Source of the DNA: Crotophaga sulcirostris
Lineage: Eukaryota > Chordata > Aves > Cuculiformes > Crotophagidae
Direction of reading: 5' to 3'
Assembly: GCA_013397455.1 (NCBI GenBank)
Contig: VYZB01000385.1
Location: 362,614-426,613, forward strand
Length of the DNA: 64,000 nucleotides
The position numbers were made by a program, and so were the translations under genes. The notes below the pieces were generated by a model that searched no databases, was not told the DNA's origin, and saw only the letters and a list, made by a program, of their open reading frames with translations. Below, piece by piece: positions 1 through 12,775 of this stretch (the first letter of the stretch is position 1; every line of letters starts with the position of its first letter).

Positions 1-195
1 AAAGGGTGATTGGCCATGGGAATGCGCTGCCCAGGGAGGTGGTGGAGTCGCCAACCCTGGAGGTGTTTAAGGGGAGATTGGCTGAGGCACTCAGTGCCAG
101 GGTTTAGATGCTGGGTTGGTGTTGGTGCTGGGTTCTAGGTTGGACTCGATGATCTCAGAGGTCCTTTCCAACCTCGTGATGCTGTGACACTGTGA
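1..195 (+). mobile_element. CR1 LINE 3' end, cut by the window edge
   Basis: This is the 3' terminal part of a chicken-repeat-1 (CR1) non-LTR retrotransposon in the forward direction. The sequence shows the hallmark block 'gctgcccagggaggtggtggagt' in part (positions 27-49), followed by the conserved 3' untranslated stretch 'gatgatctcagaggtcc' near 148-164. It ends in degenerate 8-9 bp repeats (gatgctgtg, acactgtga) up to about 194, which is how CR1 3' ends normally finish in place of a poly-A tail. The reverse-transcriptase domain would lie to the left and is outside the window or lost, as most CR1 copies are 5'-truncated. It reads like the same subfamily as the inverted piece at 13665-13785, since both carry 'gggtgattggcc'. 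Known of the family: CR1 is the dominant LINE of birds and is also common in other reptiles. The copy is diverged and presumably inactive. Confidence 0.9.
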
Positions 196-3100
196 ACAGA
201 CCCTCCTGGGGCAGAAGGCAGAGCCAGCCCCGAGCTTGGTGCTTGGTGCCTGCTGCTCACGGGGGCTCGGGTACCAAACCCAGTAACACTGTAGGAGCGG
301 CTGGAGAGGAAAACCATCCACATCCAATCTGAAGCTGAGTCATCTCAAAAGCAAACCATTGCCTCAGCCCGAACGACTCCTGGTTTGATTCCGAAAGCAC
401 GGGGAGGGCGTGGGCAGGAGGTGCCACCACGCAATTAGAGATGGGCCTTGGCTTTCTCACACCAAGCATGGAGAAATATCATGGGATCCCAGCACAACAA
501 ATCCCTTACTGGGCTTCTAGGCACCACACACCAATAAAACAACAGGAAAAATAAAACCATGAAAAAAGACCATAAAGAGAAAGCAGCCAGTTAAGAGAAA
601 CAGGGTGATTTGCTGTTTTTATGAGGCTGGTGTGGAACTGTGGCAGGTGAGGAAAAGATTAATTGGGATGGGTGAATTACAGACACCTTGTTATACACCA
701 CAGAACCACATGCCAACTCACTGTTACTCAATATGGGAAATATTTGCTCCTGATCTGTTGTTTCCTCTTTGCACCAACTGATGCAAAATATTTTTCATTA
801 CTTTTTCAACAAAATTACTTTTTCCCCAGTAATTCTTTCTATATTAAAATAAAACCAGCAACCAAAATGTTTTATCAGTCATTTCTGGAATTGAAAGGAG
901 TGGATTTTTTAAACAGAATGGAAGTGTTAGACAGAAATTGAGGTTTTCTGCAAATATTGATAGCAATTTAAAAAAGAGCCTCCAATACATAAACAATAAT
1001 TTAAAATAACCCACAGAGTTTTGACTTTATTTCAATACATCTTAATGTTTAGGGACGAAAAAACAATTTCCTGATGAGATTTATGAAAGAGGGATTAATG
1101 AAAGGGGTTTCACTGTTTCTCATTTCTTAACTTAAAAATAACAATTATTTTACATATACATATGTATATAAAAGATAAGCAGGCTCTAAACAAATTGAGA
1201 CAAAAGGTGCCCTACAGTATGGTGGGATTTGCTGCTATATTTTAATGATAAGAAAAATGAGGGTCTCAAGCTTCTATGAGATTTTGCAGGTAGACTTTAA
1301 CACCAACACTGAACTATTTGCTCCCAGTGGTAGTCAACAGGCTCAGTTCAAGTGTCTAAATCTGCAAATATTTCTGCTACACCTGAGGAACTCTTATGTC
1401 TGATTAAAACACAGAAAAAGCAAGGCACCGCAAATAATTTTTTATGTTGAAGTTTGGTTTTTTTAGTGTTCTATAAATTAAATACTTTGCTTTAAAAAGC
1501 ACACATGGAACTGAAATTCCTGTGAGTCCCCCAGAAAGTATGTTCTACAGTTTGGACTGTGGATTCAACAGGCATAATTAATAACAGGGACAGCAGAGGC
1601 AGTGACGACACACGGTAAAGCCTACTCCAGGATAAACCGTGTTTGCACAGAGAGCACGGCACCACTTCAAGCCACAAACAAATCAATCACAGTCAACATC
1701 CATTTCCAAGTGATTTGAACACAAAACAAAAGTAACTAATTTAATGAATTTTTCATTACAAGTCCTCCACTCCACCACAGATGAACTAACAAATCTACAA
1801 AACAATCATGCAGGGCTTGAGAGAGAAAAAGAATTCTCCTTACCTTGGGAACAACTGCTGCCAGCTGATCTGAACCAGCTTAAACCTGGGCAATGGCTTG
1901 GGCTGAAAACCCCTTGTTAAGCCCCTGCTCATTCTCCTCTGCCTATGCAGCTGTGTGTGCCTCCTAATGGTTGCACCTGAACTTTGAGATGCCTGCCATT
2001 TCCCCTAGAAGAGCCTTTATTCCGTGGTGTATAACTTTGCTAAGAAGTTTAATTACTGACGTCTAAATTTATCTTTCTGTATATTGGTTCTCACAACTGG
2101 CTGCAGTTTACTTTTTTTTTTTCAGAAAGTTTTGGTATAAATGAGCATATTTTAAAAAAACACTCCAAACTGATGTCAGTTCCTAGCAATACACATATTA
2201 TCTGTGTCACAGTCCACTTCACCCAGTGCAGTTTTTTGAGCAAAATCTTCTCTGCTTCTCAATGTAACATCCAAGTGTTGATGGGATGAGTGCAGAATGA
2301 GGTTATGCAAAACACAGGACTCTGATGTTCAGTGCTTGGCTAAGGTATCACGGATTGCTGAGACACCTGCTTTTGCTCCAGATGAACAGGATCGGTGTTC
2401 AAGTGTCTGTGTGGACTGCATTGTACACTGGTGAGTGAAGAGTGTTCACATGGAAAATTCTGTCTGTTCTCATCACTGATGTACTCAGCCCATAAGTGTG
2501 TAATGTGTTTGTAATAAAGTGTGTCTGCTGCTCTGGGCATGCGTAGGGAAAAGGGGATAACCCTGGGATTTTACTCTGAAGAGACTAAGTCAGAGTTCAT
2601 TCAAAGCTAAAGCTCCCATTAACTTCAGTGGGGTCTGATTATGCTTCAAGTACTGTCAGTGATTTCTCCAGAGGTTCACCTGGGCAGCCCTCCCCTCGCT
2701 AGCACACGCAAGCACTGACACGGCCCGTTTCCATTTCCAGCACTGCTCACACCTCTGTCATCACCAGCTCTGACAGAAGCACTATGTCATGCAACAGAGA
2801 TTAAGAAGATTATTTTCCTTTGGCTTAAGATATTTTATAATTTCTTAAATTTCTCACAGCAAGTGGGTATTTTGCAGTGAATCACACAGCCTAAATCTGA
2901 AAATAGGAAATTAAAGGACAGCAAACCTTCTTCCCTTTCACCACTGTAAACACTATATATTAGCTAATTTACTTTATTTTTTATTTACTTTTTTTAAAAT
3001 TATTGTTTTGCTGTACTAACAAGATGAGGTTTTTTATTTCAATCATTCTCTAATAACCGTAGCTACTGCACCTAGGTCTGCCTTTCTGGACACCAAAGGC

Positions 3101-3690
3101 CAAGCTGTTCTCGGTATAGAATACACGGATTATACTTAAATTTTTTATTGTGTTTTAATGTATGTACTAAACCCTGGTATGTTATTGCCTACCTGCTATT
3201 TAAAATTCAGCAGACTGTTGGCCTACCAGAGTGAATTAAAACCAAAGCCTTATAAACTAAATTTTACATTTCTCGGGTGCAGTGCCTTTAAGTCAAGACT
3301 ATTAACACCAAAGCATAATACTTCAATAAACATATTTAGTTGTCAATACTGTAGGGTGTGAACCTAAGCTGCCAAGTGCAAGTAGATAAACTGGGAGTCC
3401 TTCTACCCTTTGTAATTCGTCTGCATTTGCTGCAAGAATGCTGTTTCGGAAAACCTGCTGATAAAGGAAAGGAAGTCATGTGTAGAGTGGTAACTAACTT
3501 TGGGGCAGAATTCCCCCTGCTGCATTGCCCCGGGCACTGGCCAGCCTGGCAGCAGGCACCCCTTTAAGCCAGACAGTACACAGCAATAGTAACACCTAAC
3601 ACATGTGCAGCAGAGAGACCTATTTGGCAAAAGCAAGAAGCTGGCCCCAAATCTATTGCTTCTGAGGGCTAGGGGAGAGAGAGAGTGTCT
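196..3690. other. AT-rich unique DNA, no gene seen
   Basis: I see no coding exon here. The sequence is mostly unique and AT-rich, with stop codons in all frames at short intervals and open frames below about 95 codons. Small items are a 16-bp perfect palindrome of alternating purine-pyrimidine type at 1154-1169 (core TATACATATGTATA), an 11-base T run at 2112-2122, and an old repeat relic at 2600-2650 listed separately. The piece around 3500-3545 has a short run of higher GC (gggcagaattccccctgctg) without a recognisable family. Confidence 0.6.
2600..2650. mobile_element. relic of an ancient amniote repeat (L3/CR1-like)
   Basis: The segment around 'gctcccattaacttcagtgg' closely resembles a sequence that is highly repeated in turtle, crocodile and bird genomes, in which an opposed pair of 'cattgacttcaatgg'-type words surrounds a phrase meaning 'tcctgatttacac'. 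I place it with very old L3/CR1-like interspersed repeats from memory of the pattern, not from a database match, so the family name is tentative. Only about 50 bases are recognisable. Similar relics are seen at 6955-7015, 27451-27590, 29010-29136, 48919-49000 and 49776-49805. Confidence 0.4.
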
Positions 3691-6060
3691 TGGTTACAAG
3701 AGGTTAAGAGGGCCCATCTATCCTCAAAGAAGAGGATCAGCAGCAGTTCATGGAGACTGAAAGAAATGCAAGTCCTGGAGGGGAGGCTGTGGAAGCGGAG
3801 CAGCCTGGAGCTGGACTGCAGGTCTGTCTCTGCAGGAGCCACACCAGAGCGAAGATGGTCTCTGCATTCGAAAACACCAGCTGGAGGGCAGCCACCCCCC
3901 AGACCCGAGTGGGCACGTGGAGGCACACAGCCAGCCTGCTGCTGGTACAGCTGGCCCACCCCTTGCAAACACCCTGCCTCTAAAAGACAAGAAGGATGCC
4001 ACTCATGCTGGCTTTCCCCAAGCCTCTCTGGCACTGCTCCGCGCCCCCGCGCCTGTCTCCTTAAAGAGAGAAGGAAGGTGCAACACTCTGAATAGGAATC
4101 ATTGCCTACATTACACCAAACCCTTCATAGAAAGGAAAAAAATCCAACTGTGGGGTAGAAAACCCCTGCCCGTCTTCAATCAATCCTCACTACCACCAGG
4201 CATCTAGTCAATTTTTATTCAGTCTTCTGTAGTTTGGACTTCAATGCAGTGGCACAGCGGGGCCAGCGCGCCAGTGCCACCGCGGAGCAGAGCCAGCCCA
4301 GCCCAGGCAGGGCTCTTCGGGGGACACCGGAGTATCTCAACCCCTGCCCCAGCCCTTAATCATAAACTCGAGGTTCAAAGCCTCGCCGGGCTGCTGGCCG
4401 CTGATCCCATCTCAAGGTGATAGTCACCTCTAGCCCTTCTGCAAACTGCAAGCCTACTGTCCATCCATCTTAAAGCAGCTTGACACTGGCTTCTCTACCC
4501 ATTTTACAGCCAGCGAACATTTCCTATTGATTTATTGATTTCTGTCTGCCTGTGGAAGGAGCTCAGAACAGACTCTATGTGCTCTTGCAGCCTCCTGCAT
4601 AGATTTTTTTCTCCCTTTTTCCCTTTTTATCCAAGCTGTGTTAGCAGTCTGTGGTGAAGCAGGAATTAGACCACGCGGGAGCCCAATTTGCTACTGGCAA
4701 ATGTGCCAGGCTTTTCTTCCTCTGCCTACCCGGCATGCACACCTCCACTCCCAAACTCTGTCTCCCAGCTCCTTTTTCTCTAGGAAAGCCAGCATATCCC
4801 TGCCTACCCAGCCAGTTCATCTTAACTAGAAACTTCAGCTGCTTCCCTTCAGATCTTCTCCCTGTCATTAACAGGTGTTCGATGTGCATGTAAACACTGC
4901 TCCTAATTGTGATGCCTTGATTCCTACTGGGTCAGTAAAATTCCTTCTTTTCTGAGTCAATCAGGAAGAGGGCAGGCCTTCCGACTACACACTGACCCGT
5001 GTGAGTGCAAACCTCTGCATATTTCAATACACGTGTTTTATGAACTTCAGAGCCCCGTTGGACACTGGATAGCTCCAGGGATTTGAGCTGTGGAAGGGAC
5101 ACAGATGACTTTCCACCTTCTAGTGGCCCGTCCAACGCAGCCCAGGACAACAGTCACCCCTGGACAACAGTCGCCCCTGGCTGCAGGCGTCCAGCGCTTC
5201 ACATGAAATCAGTGCAGTTGCAAGGCAGCTCCCAGCAGCCAGATGCCCACACCACAAAAACCCAATCTGGCTTATTGTTCTCCACAGCCAGGCCAGCCCT
5301 GGCTGAGCGACAGCTGCTGCTCCTGCCCAGTCTCCGCGCCGGTCCCTCTGGGCTCCCAGCTGTGATGGGGGGCAGCTCTGGCTGCTGGCAGCCACTCTCC
5401 TCCCCAGCTGGGAAGCAGTGTCCCACGGGCCACCCCACCCTGGCCCCAGGGCCAGCCCAGGCACGGAGCGAGGCTGACACTCTGCCCTGGTCAGGCCCCT
5501 TGGCCCACACTTTAGGTAAGTTTGGGTTCACCTTCTTGCACGTCGCCCGCCTCCACGCACCTGCGGCTGCCGGAGCAGGAGCGATGGTTGGTGGGAGAGC
5601 AAACGCTGTGGGATGGCAGGGAAACAAGGACACCAGCAGATGAGGGGCTGACCTCTAAGTGAGATTGTATTTTTCCATGCATAAGACTGACACAGGCTTT
5701 GCTCCAGGCAACTTCTGGGAAAAACACCTTTAAGGTATTTGATACCTGCTTCCTAGCCTCCCCTCAAGAGCGCACACACCTGACCAGGTGAGACAAACTC
5801 CAACAGCAGCCGACAGACCCGGCAAGCAAAATGCACAGCCTGGCTGTCCTTTCAGATCACAACCTCTCAACTCCGCATCCCTGCACTCACGTGTGTGAAC
5901 CTCCCCTTTGCCACTCCCCGAGGGAATACACGCAGGCAAATTCCCGCTCAGAAAAAAAGGGAGGAGGAGAGGCCCACTGGGAATCACTCCCCTCTCCTCC
6001 CTTGGAAGATCTGTGGGGGTTGATCATTTTTCTGGGCTGTGGGGGCCAACCCAGGTGCAG
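3691..6060. other. GC-rich pockets, no proven exon
   Basis: Several GC-rich blocks (about 3690-4090, 4240-4420, 5100-5640 and 5740-6060) alternate with AT-rich sequence. They carry overlapping open frames on both strands, up to 186 codons at 5083-5643 on the plus strand, but that frame opens with TTG and its first ATG is only at about 5203. Open frames on both strands over the same bases are what GC-rich, stop-poor DNA gives by chance. A consensus-like 5' splice site (TTTAG then GTAAGT) lies at 5515/5516. A T-arm-like 5-bp stem and 7-base loop at 4368-4384 has no surrounding tRNA. No protein family was recognised. Confidence 0.55.
5145..5178. repeat. 17-bp tandem duplication
   Basis: Two back-to-back copies of a 17-base unit beginning ggacaacagtc occupy 5145-5161 and 5162-5178, differing at one base (cacccct against cgcccct). 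The difference turns a CA into a CG, so the left copy may have lost a CpG by deamination. It lies in the GC-rich block and has no known role. Confidence 0.85.
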
Positions 6061-6954
6061 GGGCTGAACATCCACCAGCTCTGCTCAGACCAGGAAATTG
6101 CAATTTGTTTATATTCCCTTTATCCTCCTTTTACAGCACTTCGTTGGTTCAACTTGGATTCACAGGAATTTCTGCTGCTTTGTCTCCTTAGAGACTGGTC
6201 TGCTTGTAGCAAAAATGCCTTCTGTGGGCCCTAACCTGCCTCTCTGAATCCCCAGGGGAGGGGCAGAATCAGCCCTGCTGGCTGGCCCCCAGTGAAACCC
6301 TGCCTTACATCTCATCTCCAGTGAACACCCTCCACAGCTGCTCCAGTTCAACCACTATCCACGAGCATTTGATTTCTTGACTAGAATTTACTGCATCACA
6401 GGAATTGCCACAGTCTCTAAAATGATGAGCTGGTACAGAGCATCATGGACATACCTCAGAGGGATGGCAAGAGCTGGCTGCACAGAAGCTGTACCTGCCT
6501 CCCTCTGAAGAAGCTGGTCTTGTGGGTAGGCAGCTCTTATTTTCTCCAATATAACTATGCAACACTTAACATGAGACCTTGAGGGCACGAGAGCTGAAAA
6601 ATATATGAACATTTAAAAACTTACCCCCACACGTGTATTGCCTGGTCTAATTTGTTGAAAATACAGCACTGACGAGATAGTGGAGACTCTTTAAAATGTA
6701 GATTTTTCAAGCTTGAATTGGAGGAGTGTGCAAAGTGGAAACTATAGGCATGGCTAAAGGCTGCATGACTGGGCTGGAGCCTGCTCTTGTAAAAACTGAC
6801 ATATTTCCAGTGGCCTTAATGAAATGGTGCAGATTTACTTCAGCACAGAATCCTGTCTAATGTCCACTCTCTCCCCTCCAAATAGGAGAAAATGTTTACA
6901 GGGTGACTAGCACTATTCTTTTTGGAAACTGCATCTGCTCATTTTTACATTGGG

Positions 6955-7015
6955 TCTATCCATATGTAACTACACGCATTTCAATGGGTTCCTTCTGATT
7001 TACACTGCAGGCATC
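6955..7015. mobile_element. relic of an ancient amniote repeat
   Basis: The words 'catttcaatgggtt' and 'ctgatttacactgcagg' occur about 10 bases apart, which is the arrangement seen in the old L3/CR1-like repeats of turtles, crocodiles and birds. The piece is short and heavily diverged. It lies immediately left of the MIR-like relic at 7040-7110. Confidence 0.35.
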
Positions 7016-7039
7016 ATGCATTTCCCTAGACCAACATTA

Positions 7040-7110
7040 ACTATTTATTGATCTTCCCAGTACCCCTGTGAGGAAGGCTATTATTCCCATCATATAGACA
7101 AACAAGGATT
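7040..7110 (-). mobile_element. MIR-like SINE relic
   Basis: Read on the plus strand, the order 'cccctgtgaggaaggctattattcccat' in part, then a diverged 'catatagacaaacaagg', follows the reverse complement of the MIR central region (a 'ccctatgaggtaggtactattatccccattttacagatgagg' pattern). MIR is a tRNA-derived SINE mobilised by L2 before the amniote split. Only the core is visible here and the tRNA-like head is not recognisable, so the assignment is moderate. Confidence 0.5.
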
Positions 7111-7190
7111 ACATTTTGGAGAGTGTCTGGATCTGGTGCACACATTTGAACCTCTTTTGCCATCAATTACTCCTCTTACAGCTCTTATTT

Positions 7191-7211
7191 CCCCCCCCCC
7201 CGTTCCCCCCG
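7191..7211. repeat. C homopolymer with second C run
   Basis: Eleven consecutive C residues at 7191-7201 are followed by gtt and a further six C at 7205-7210. On the minus strand this gives two long G runs. It is a simple-sequence tract likely to vary in length and to be prone to sequencing error. Confidence 0.9.
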
Positions 7212-10200
7212 CAACCACATGTGTGTAGGAGAACGGAGAGGAAAGACAGCACAAACCATGATCCAGGTCTAAATGCAAGGTAGGTCTCTCAGGCTTATTT
7301 AACTTGATTTCTGTTTTTAAAACAAAAAATCTCTCAGACCTCTTAAATTTGCAGAAAAACTATTTCCAAGTCTTGCTGGTTTTCTGGTTGATCTGCTGCT
7401 GTTTCTGACTGTGCGTGGAGATGGGGGAAATTCCTCTGGGTGCTCAAAGAAAGGGGTTGCACCTGCAGCAGGCTCAGCGGGGCAGCAGGGGCAGTTTGGG
7501 CTGCTGTTAATGTGTGCTTGGTGTGGAAAAGGATTGTGATAGCTGTGAATTAGTAACCGGGATGTTACAGCTTGACTCAAAGCACACCTGGTGCAGCATT
7601 ATGTCTCTCCTCGACTTCAGTGTCCCTCGTATCAGGTCTTTAAGAACATAATTCATCAGTACAAGGTGATGAAATCCCTCAGCAGCACAGTTCTTATTTT
7701 TAAGATGCTCTAAGATGCCTGGATCTCCCGCTCTGCCTGTGTACCTCCTATGTGCCAACCAGAAGTGCCAGCACTGCACTGTCAGCAATGGCTTTGGAGT
7801 TTCAGACTGTTCAACAGACCCAACCCACAGCTCCAGGAGACCCCCAGCCCAGGAGCCTGCCCGTTCTCCTTGGGCACCAGGGAATGGCTTGCTCCGTTTG
7901 TCCCTGGCCAGTAGCACCCTGCACTGGTGCTCCATGGACACCCCCTATCACACACGTCACTCCCCGTCACCGCTTCCCTTCCAGCTCCCCCCTCTCTCTG
8001 GAAGGAAGTGACAGAGCTGAGTTTCTCTGAGCTGCCCAAACAAACCCTAACTCAGCACTGGGAATGTGGGAAACGCTGTAGAGACATCACCAGCCCTTGG
8101 CACTGGCCTGGGCACTCCAGAGTGGAGTACAAGTTGACATATTGAATAAACATAATTCACACATGATTTATTGATTACACCCCCTCCAAAGACAGGCCCT
8201 CTACCCAGGTGAGATCCACAGCACACCACATCACTTACACGACCCCTGAAGCACGTCCTTCGTCACATTTTCACCACCAGTGCTTTCATAAGGCACAACT
8301 TTTTTTAGGTTTTCTATGTGTGCAATTCAGCCCGTGGTATGAGCCCATGTAATGGTATTAAGAGTTCATCAAAAGGTAGAATTTATGACCTGCAGAAAAT
8401 TCACATATTTAACACTGTGATTCTTGTCAGCTGCCACAGCAGTGTCTCACAACCCAGGGTCTCAGAGCTGAGCTGTATTTTGCAACAAGCTGCAGTAAAT
8501 ATTTCAGCTTGCTTTTGTGGTGCTTCTTCACCCCAAACTGGAAGCTGCAGCAAGAATTTGTAGGAAAGCACTAAGAATAAAAGTTGCAATCTGCAGTATC
8601 AGCACATTTTGGCAATTAAAGTATTTACTGGATAGGCAGAATTTTACCACTGTCACTCTGAAAATACTCCTGCACTGGGATAAACTCCAGTCACAAAAGG
8701 ATGTCAGTCAGATCTTTTCATGAATAAAACCATTTGCTATATAGATCTTTTGTCACATGACTTTAGCTCATTTACTGAGTCACTGTATTTTACCCATCTT
8801 GCTCTGAGAAGACATTAGCTTGATTTGGTTTTTTTGCCACTGATGTATGTGCTCCTGCTTTTAGTTTTGCTGATCTTTCTCCTATCACTCTTGTCCTGTC
8901 ATCTGCAGTGCCTCTCTTTAGCGCTCGGTCACTCTCCCTGCAACCTATTTCATCCTATTAGGTGGACAGCTACAACTGGTGATGTGGCTTAGACAGATTT
9001 TCTTGTTCCTGATAATAAATGGAGTGTCCAGTTGTGTAACTCTGACCTTGTGTATAATTTTCAAAGATAAGTTTTGGGGAAACAAATGGGTTAGCCATTA
9101 TAGAAACACTGTAAGGCTTGACAGAAAATCACATGGCAGAAAATTATGACAGAAATAGCAGAAAGCCACTATGAGGCTCTATGGTATCTAAATTATCTTT
9201 CTATACCCCAGGATTGATAGTTTTACAATTGTTCTACAAGTTTCAAAACTTCATCTCCCTTGGGTCTCCCACCGCTATTTCCTGTTTTCCTGCTTTCAAA
9301 ATGTTTAGTCTATTGCTTATGTTATTTCCAACTAAAAATACTTATTTTGTACTAAGAAATAAATTGTTCGGTGTTTTCCAATCTCATCTCATTGCAGACA
9401 GTAATGCTCAGGAGGGGGTCTAAAAGAGTAGCATGACCTGCTCCAGAAAATACAGGACAAACCTGTGAGCATTTGCAATAGACAGCAGGAGGGAAGTGGC
9501 AGAAGACAGAGGTACTGAGGACCACGATGGAGCCAGGTGAGGGCAAATACCTGTCTGGCCTCTGAAGATAAGTCACAGACAATCTACCTGGCCTCATCCT
9601 GGTCTCTTGTTTTTGTGGGGGCAGTGCAAAGCCAGAAGACGTGTACCACCACCAGCATTGACATTTGTCAGAAATCAAACAATCAAAACAGCTAACAAGA
9701 AAATAAGCACAGGTATTAAGGAAGCTTGTCTCTGTCCTGTCCTACTCAGTCAATGGCACTGACTGCAATCCTGTGTAACTGTCCAATCGTGCTCACCACC
9801 TATTGCTGATTCTTGAATGACTAATGACACTTTGGGGTATCTGAGATATGTTCCTATTGATAGGAGTGCTTGTTGACTGCACAGAAGTAATGAGACTGTT
9901 TCCATGCTGAAGGTAGGGCCAGTAAATTCCTGCATGCAAATGTTGGGAGGTTTTTTGCCTCCCCTGCTGTTTTGAACAAGGCATCTTGCCCATGTAATAG
10001 CCAACTTTTGCACTGCACTGGCCATATTTTGCCCCAGAAGCACTCTGATAGTGCAGGACATCTCCTGCCTGTGGTGTCATTGCCATGCTCAGCTTACCTT
10101 GTTGGAGCACCCTTACATTTGCAGGTAATTGTGGCTTGATTGCTATTTATGAACCATGCTTATTTGTGTGTTGCGTCAGAACAACCCTGCAGCTTGTGTA

Positions 10201-10249
10201 AACTGCTGTAACTGTGGTGGTCTTTAGCTGAAAATCTCTGAATGCAACC

Positions 10250-10279
10250 AATTCTACTGAATTCTACTGAATTCTACTG
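10250..10279. repeat. three tandem copies of a 10-bp unit
   Basis: The 10-base unit aattctactg is repeated three times without mismatch at 10250-10259, 10260-10269 and 10270-10279. The perfect identity suggests a recent expansion. No function is apparent. Confidence 0.95.
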
Positions 10280-12775
10280 CCAAGTGATAGGCAATGGCTC
10301 AGAACAGCCCTGCTGAGAAGATCACTTTCCTTGGCTTTACTGGAAGGAATGCAAGCTCATTACACACCCAGCGGCAGAAGGTGTCTCTCCTGGCCTTCTC
10401 CCAGGGGGAAAGATGACCCCACGACACTGCAGGCAGATCTGCACGAAGGAGTTGCCAGTGGTCTGTTAGGAAGGACTGCTGAGCAAGGGAACAGCACCTT
10501 TTCTGCTGACACCAAGGGCAGCAGGGAAGGGTGGGACAGATGCTCGGAGAGGAAACCCTTCAGTAACGGGGCGGGGGCTCGCTGGCATTTCCACTGCTAT
10601 CTCTCACCTTTTTTATCACTTTCCATCTGCCCTTGAAAAAACTTATGCAGGGACATGTTACCAACAGAGCATCCTTGGGAGGTGAGGGAAGATTGTGTTA
10701 TGCTGGAAAGTGTTAACAGTTGCATCAATCACAAGCCTGGTCAAAGCAAATAGATGTCCTACTCACCCTTTATTCAGGCTGAATGGAAGATGCAATTAAA
10801 TGGCTCTCATATAGCGACAGCAGAACAGCAAAAGCCATTATCCAGGGCCTGAGCACAAGTGCGTGGGCTGAGGAACCAGAATCCTCAGCAGAGGAGAGGC
10901 AGGCAGAGAGGCAGCCCAAGGCTGGCTCAGGAAGGCAGGCAGCAGCAGGCAGGCACGTGGAGCGCAGCAGGGAGAAAGGGAGACACGGAGCACCCAGGTG
11001 TGACCAGGGGCAGCGCTCCCTGTGTCCCAGGGCTGCTGGGCAGGCTCGCCCAGAAACCCCTGACCTGAAAAATTGCCTTTACCTGTGTCAGGGAAGCATG
11101 TTTAGCCCCAAAAGGTAAAAATATTATAGAGCCGACTTTGCTTCTTGGGAGGGGGAAAAGCCCAGGAGAATCCCGGGTAATTTACTGAGCCCCAAAAGGT
11201 CCCATTAAGCTCATCTGACTGTGGTAAAAACCTGAACAAATGTGCTAGAGGGGTGGGATTCACCACATGCAGATAGAGGAGTGTAAATGTCTGCACCTGA
11301 TTTAATGGTCTATATTGTGCTTAAGTCACTAGAGAGAAATAGGCAGTTTTAGGGAAAGCTTCATCTTTTCCTAAAGAAGGTGTCTAAAACAGGTGAGATG
11401 AATGGGGCTTAAAACTGTCTGCTTCTCTCTTATTGACTTTCACAAGAGCCTAGACAACAAGCTGAGATAGAGATACCCACACTATATATGTCTAAAGTTA
11501 GGTAAGATGAATCCCATCCAATAAGCCTCCGTGCCTCTACCTGCAGGCAAGGAAGGGAATGTGAATAGTGATGGATGAGAGAAGCATTGAATTTCCTACA
11601 AACATTCATCCACTCTCCCTGTGAACTGGCTTTGGCTTCATTCTCATGTATTTGTACTTCCAATTAATGCTGTATGACAGTACAAATGCTAGTGGAAGGC
11701 AAGTTTCATGCTTGCACACACAGAACTTGTGGGAAGAAGATTGTCGATTTTGTCTCGCAGGCTTTTTTGCACCAAAACTGATGGCCATATTTACATTCAG
11801 CCAGGCTATCTACAGGAACTGCTCTGAACTTCTGACCTCTTTAGGCACAATGAAAGATAACAAAGATGAAGGCTGTATATTTTCTTTGACAGAATTATGA
11901 AGGCCAGGACATAAGTCATTTAAGCAGAAAGGACTGAACATGTTACAGGGTGCACTGGCTGCTGCAGAGAGAAGAGCACTCAAACTTTGTCTGTCAGTGA
12001 GCTGGCAGATGCTGATGATGGAAACACAGGTACAATCTGCATAGGAAAAGGAGCAAGATATTTTCCTGTTGGAGATGGTATGTGAGCCAGGGCCAAGTCA
12101 CTCTCCTAATTCTTCCTGTCATTTCTGAAAGATTCATTTCCCGATGCCTCTGCTGGAGAAATGGGCTCTGCATCCCAGGTCTCACCTTGCCCATGAATGT
12201 ATCAGGAGCCGTCCCAGGGGTCAAATTCTTCTCCTGCTCACAGCCCAGGCAAGCCTACAATCTTTAAGGGTCTCACGGAAGCATTAATAAGAAGAAAAAT
12301 ATGGCCACCATCATGTTATTCTGCTGTTGCTTTTATGGGTGACCAAAGCGTTCTTTTCAATGTATTTTAGGTATGGTTTGTACAAAGCAGAAATATGTTT
12401 AGGTATTTCTCAGCTGCTAGTAACAGTTCAAACCCTACCATCAACTATCTGTACACAATAGATTTTCTTTAAATAACTCTTAGCAAATGCTTGACATCTG
12501 TTTTCTCTAATTAATTCTAGCAGTCATCATACTTCAGTGCATATGTTGAAAGCTTTCAAGGATGATAAGAGCTACCTACAGCATTTCAATCATGTGAGTT
12601 GGTGTTGTAAACACTACTCCACGGAAGCCTCCGGACAGTTTGTTCTGAACAGTGAGTGAGAGAAGACCAAGATGAAACACCTGCTGAATGGGAGAATAAA
12701 GATCAAATAAATTAGGGAGAAGTAGGTAAAAAAGATGGCTTTTGATTTTAGTGCAGTTATATCCTGGATTAAAAC

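Larger units (their letters stand above)
6061..12775. other. unique intergenic or intronic DNA
   Basis: No gene is recognised in this stretch. It contains a C homopolymer at 7191-7201, a MIR-like relic near 7040-7110, an older relic at 6955-7015, and a 10-bp triplet at 10250-10279, all listed separately. Open frames of 100-144 codons at 7507-7941, 9352-9678 and 9750-10061 on the minus strand lack any domain I know and overlap frames on other strands. A purine-rich, low-complexity piece built on 'ggcaggcag' lies at about 10900-10960. Confidence 0.6.

Noticed and set aside
1154..1169. 16-bp palindrome as a protein-binding operator
   Set aside because: It is an alternating AT-type palindrome in AT-rich DNA, where such words arise easily.
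4368..4384. tRNA T-arm-like stem-loop (CGAGG, loop TTCAAAG, CCTCG)
   Set aside because: No acceptor stem, D arm or anticodon arm can be drawn at the proper distance, and the loop ends in G where a pyrimidine is expected.
7507..7941. 144-codon minus-strand frame as an exon
   Set aside because: It has no domain, plus-strand frames overlap it, and I see no convincing splice sites.
9750..10110. Two overlapping minus-strand frames of 103 and 105 codons
   Set aside because: They use different frames over the same bases, resemble no known protein and lack splice context.
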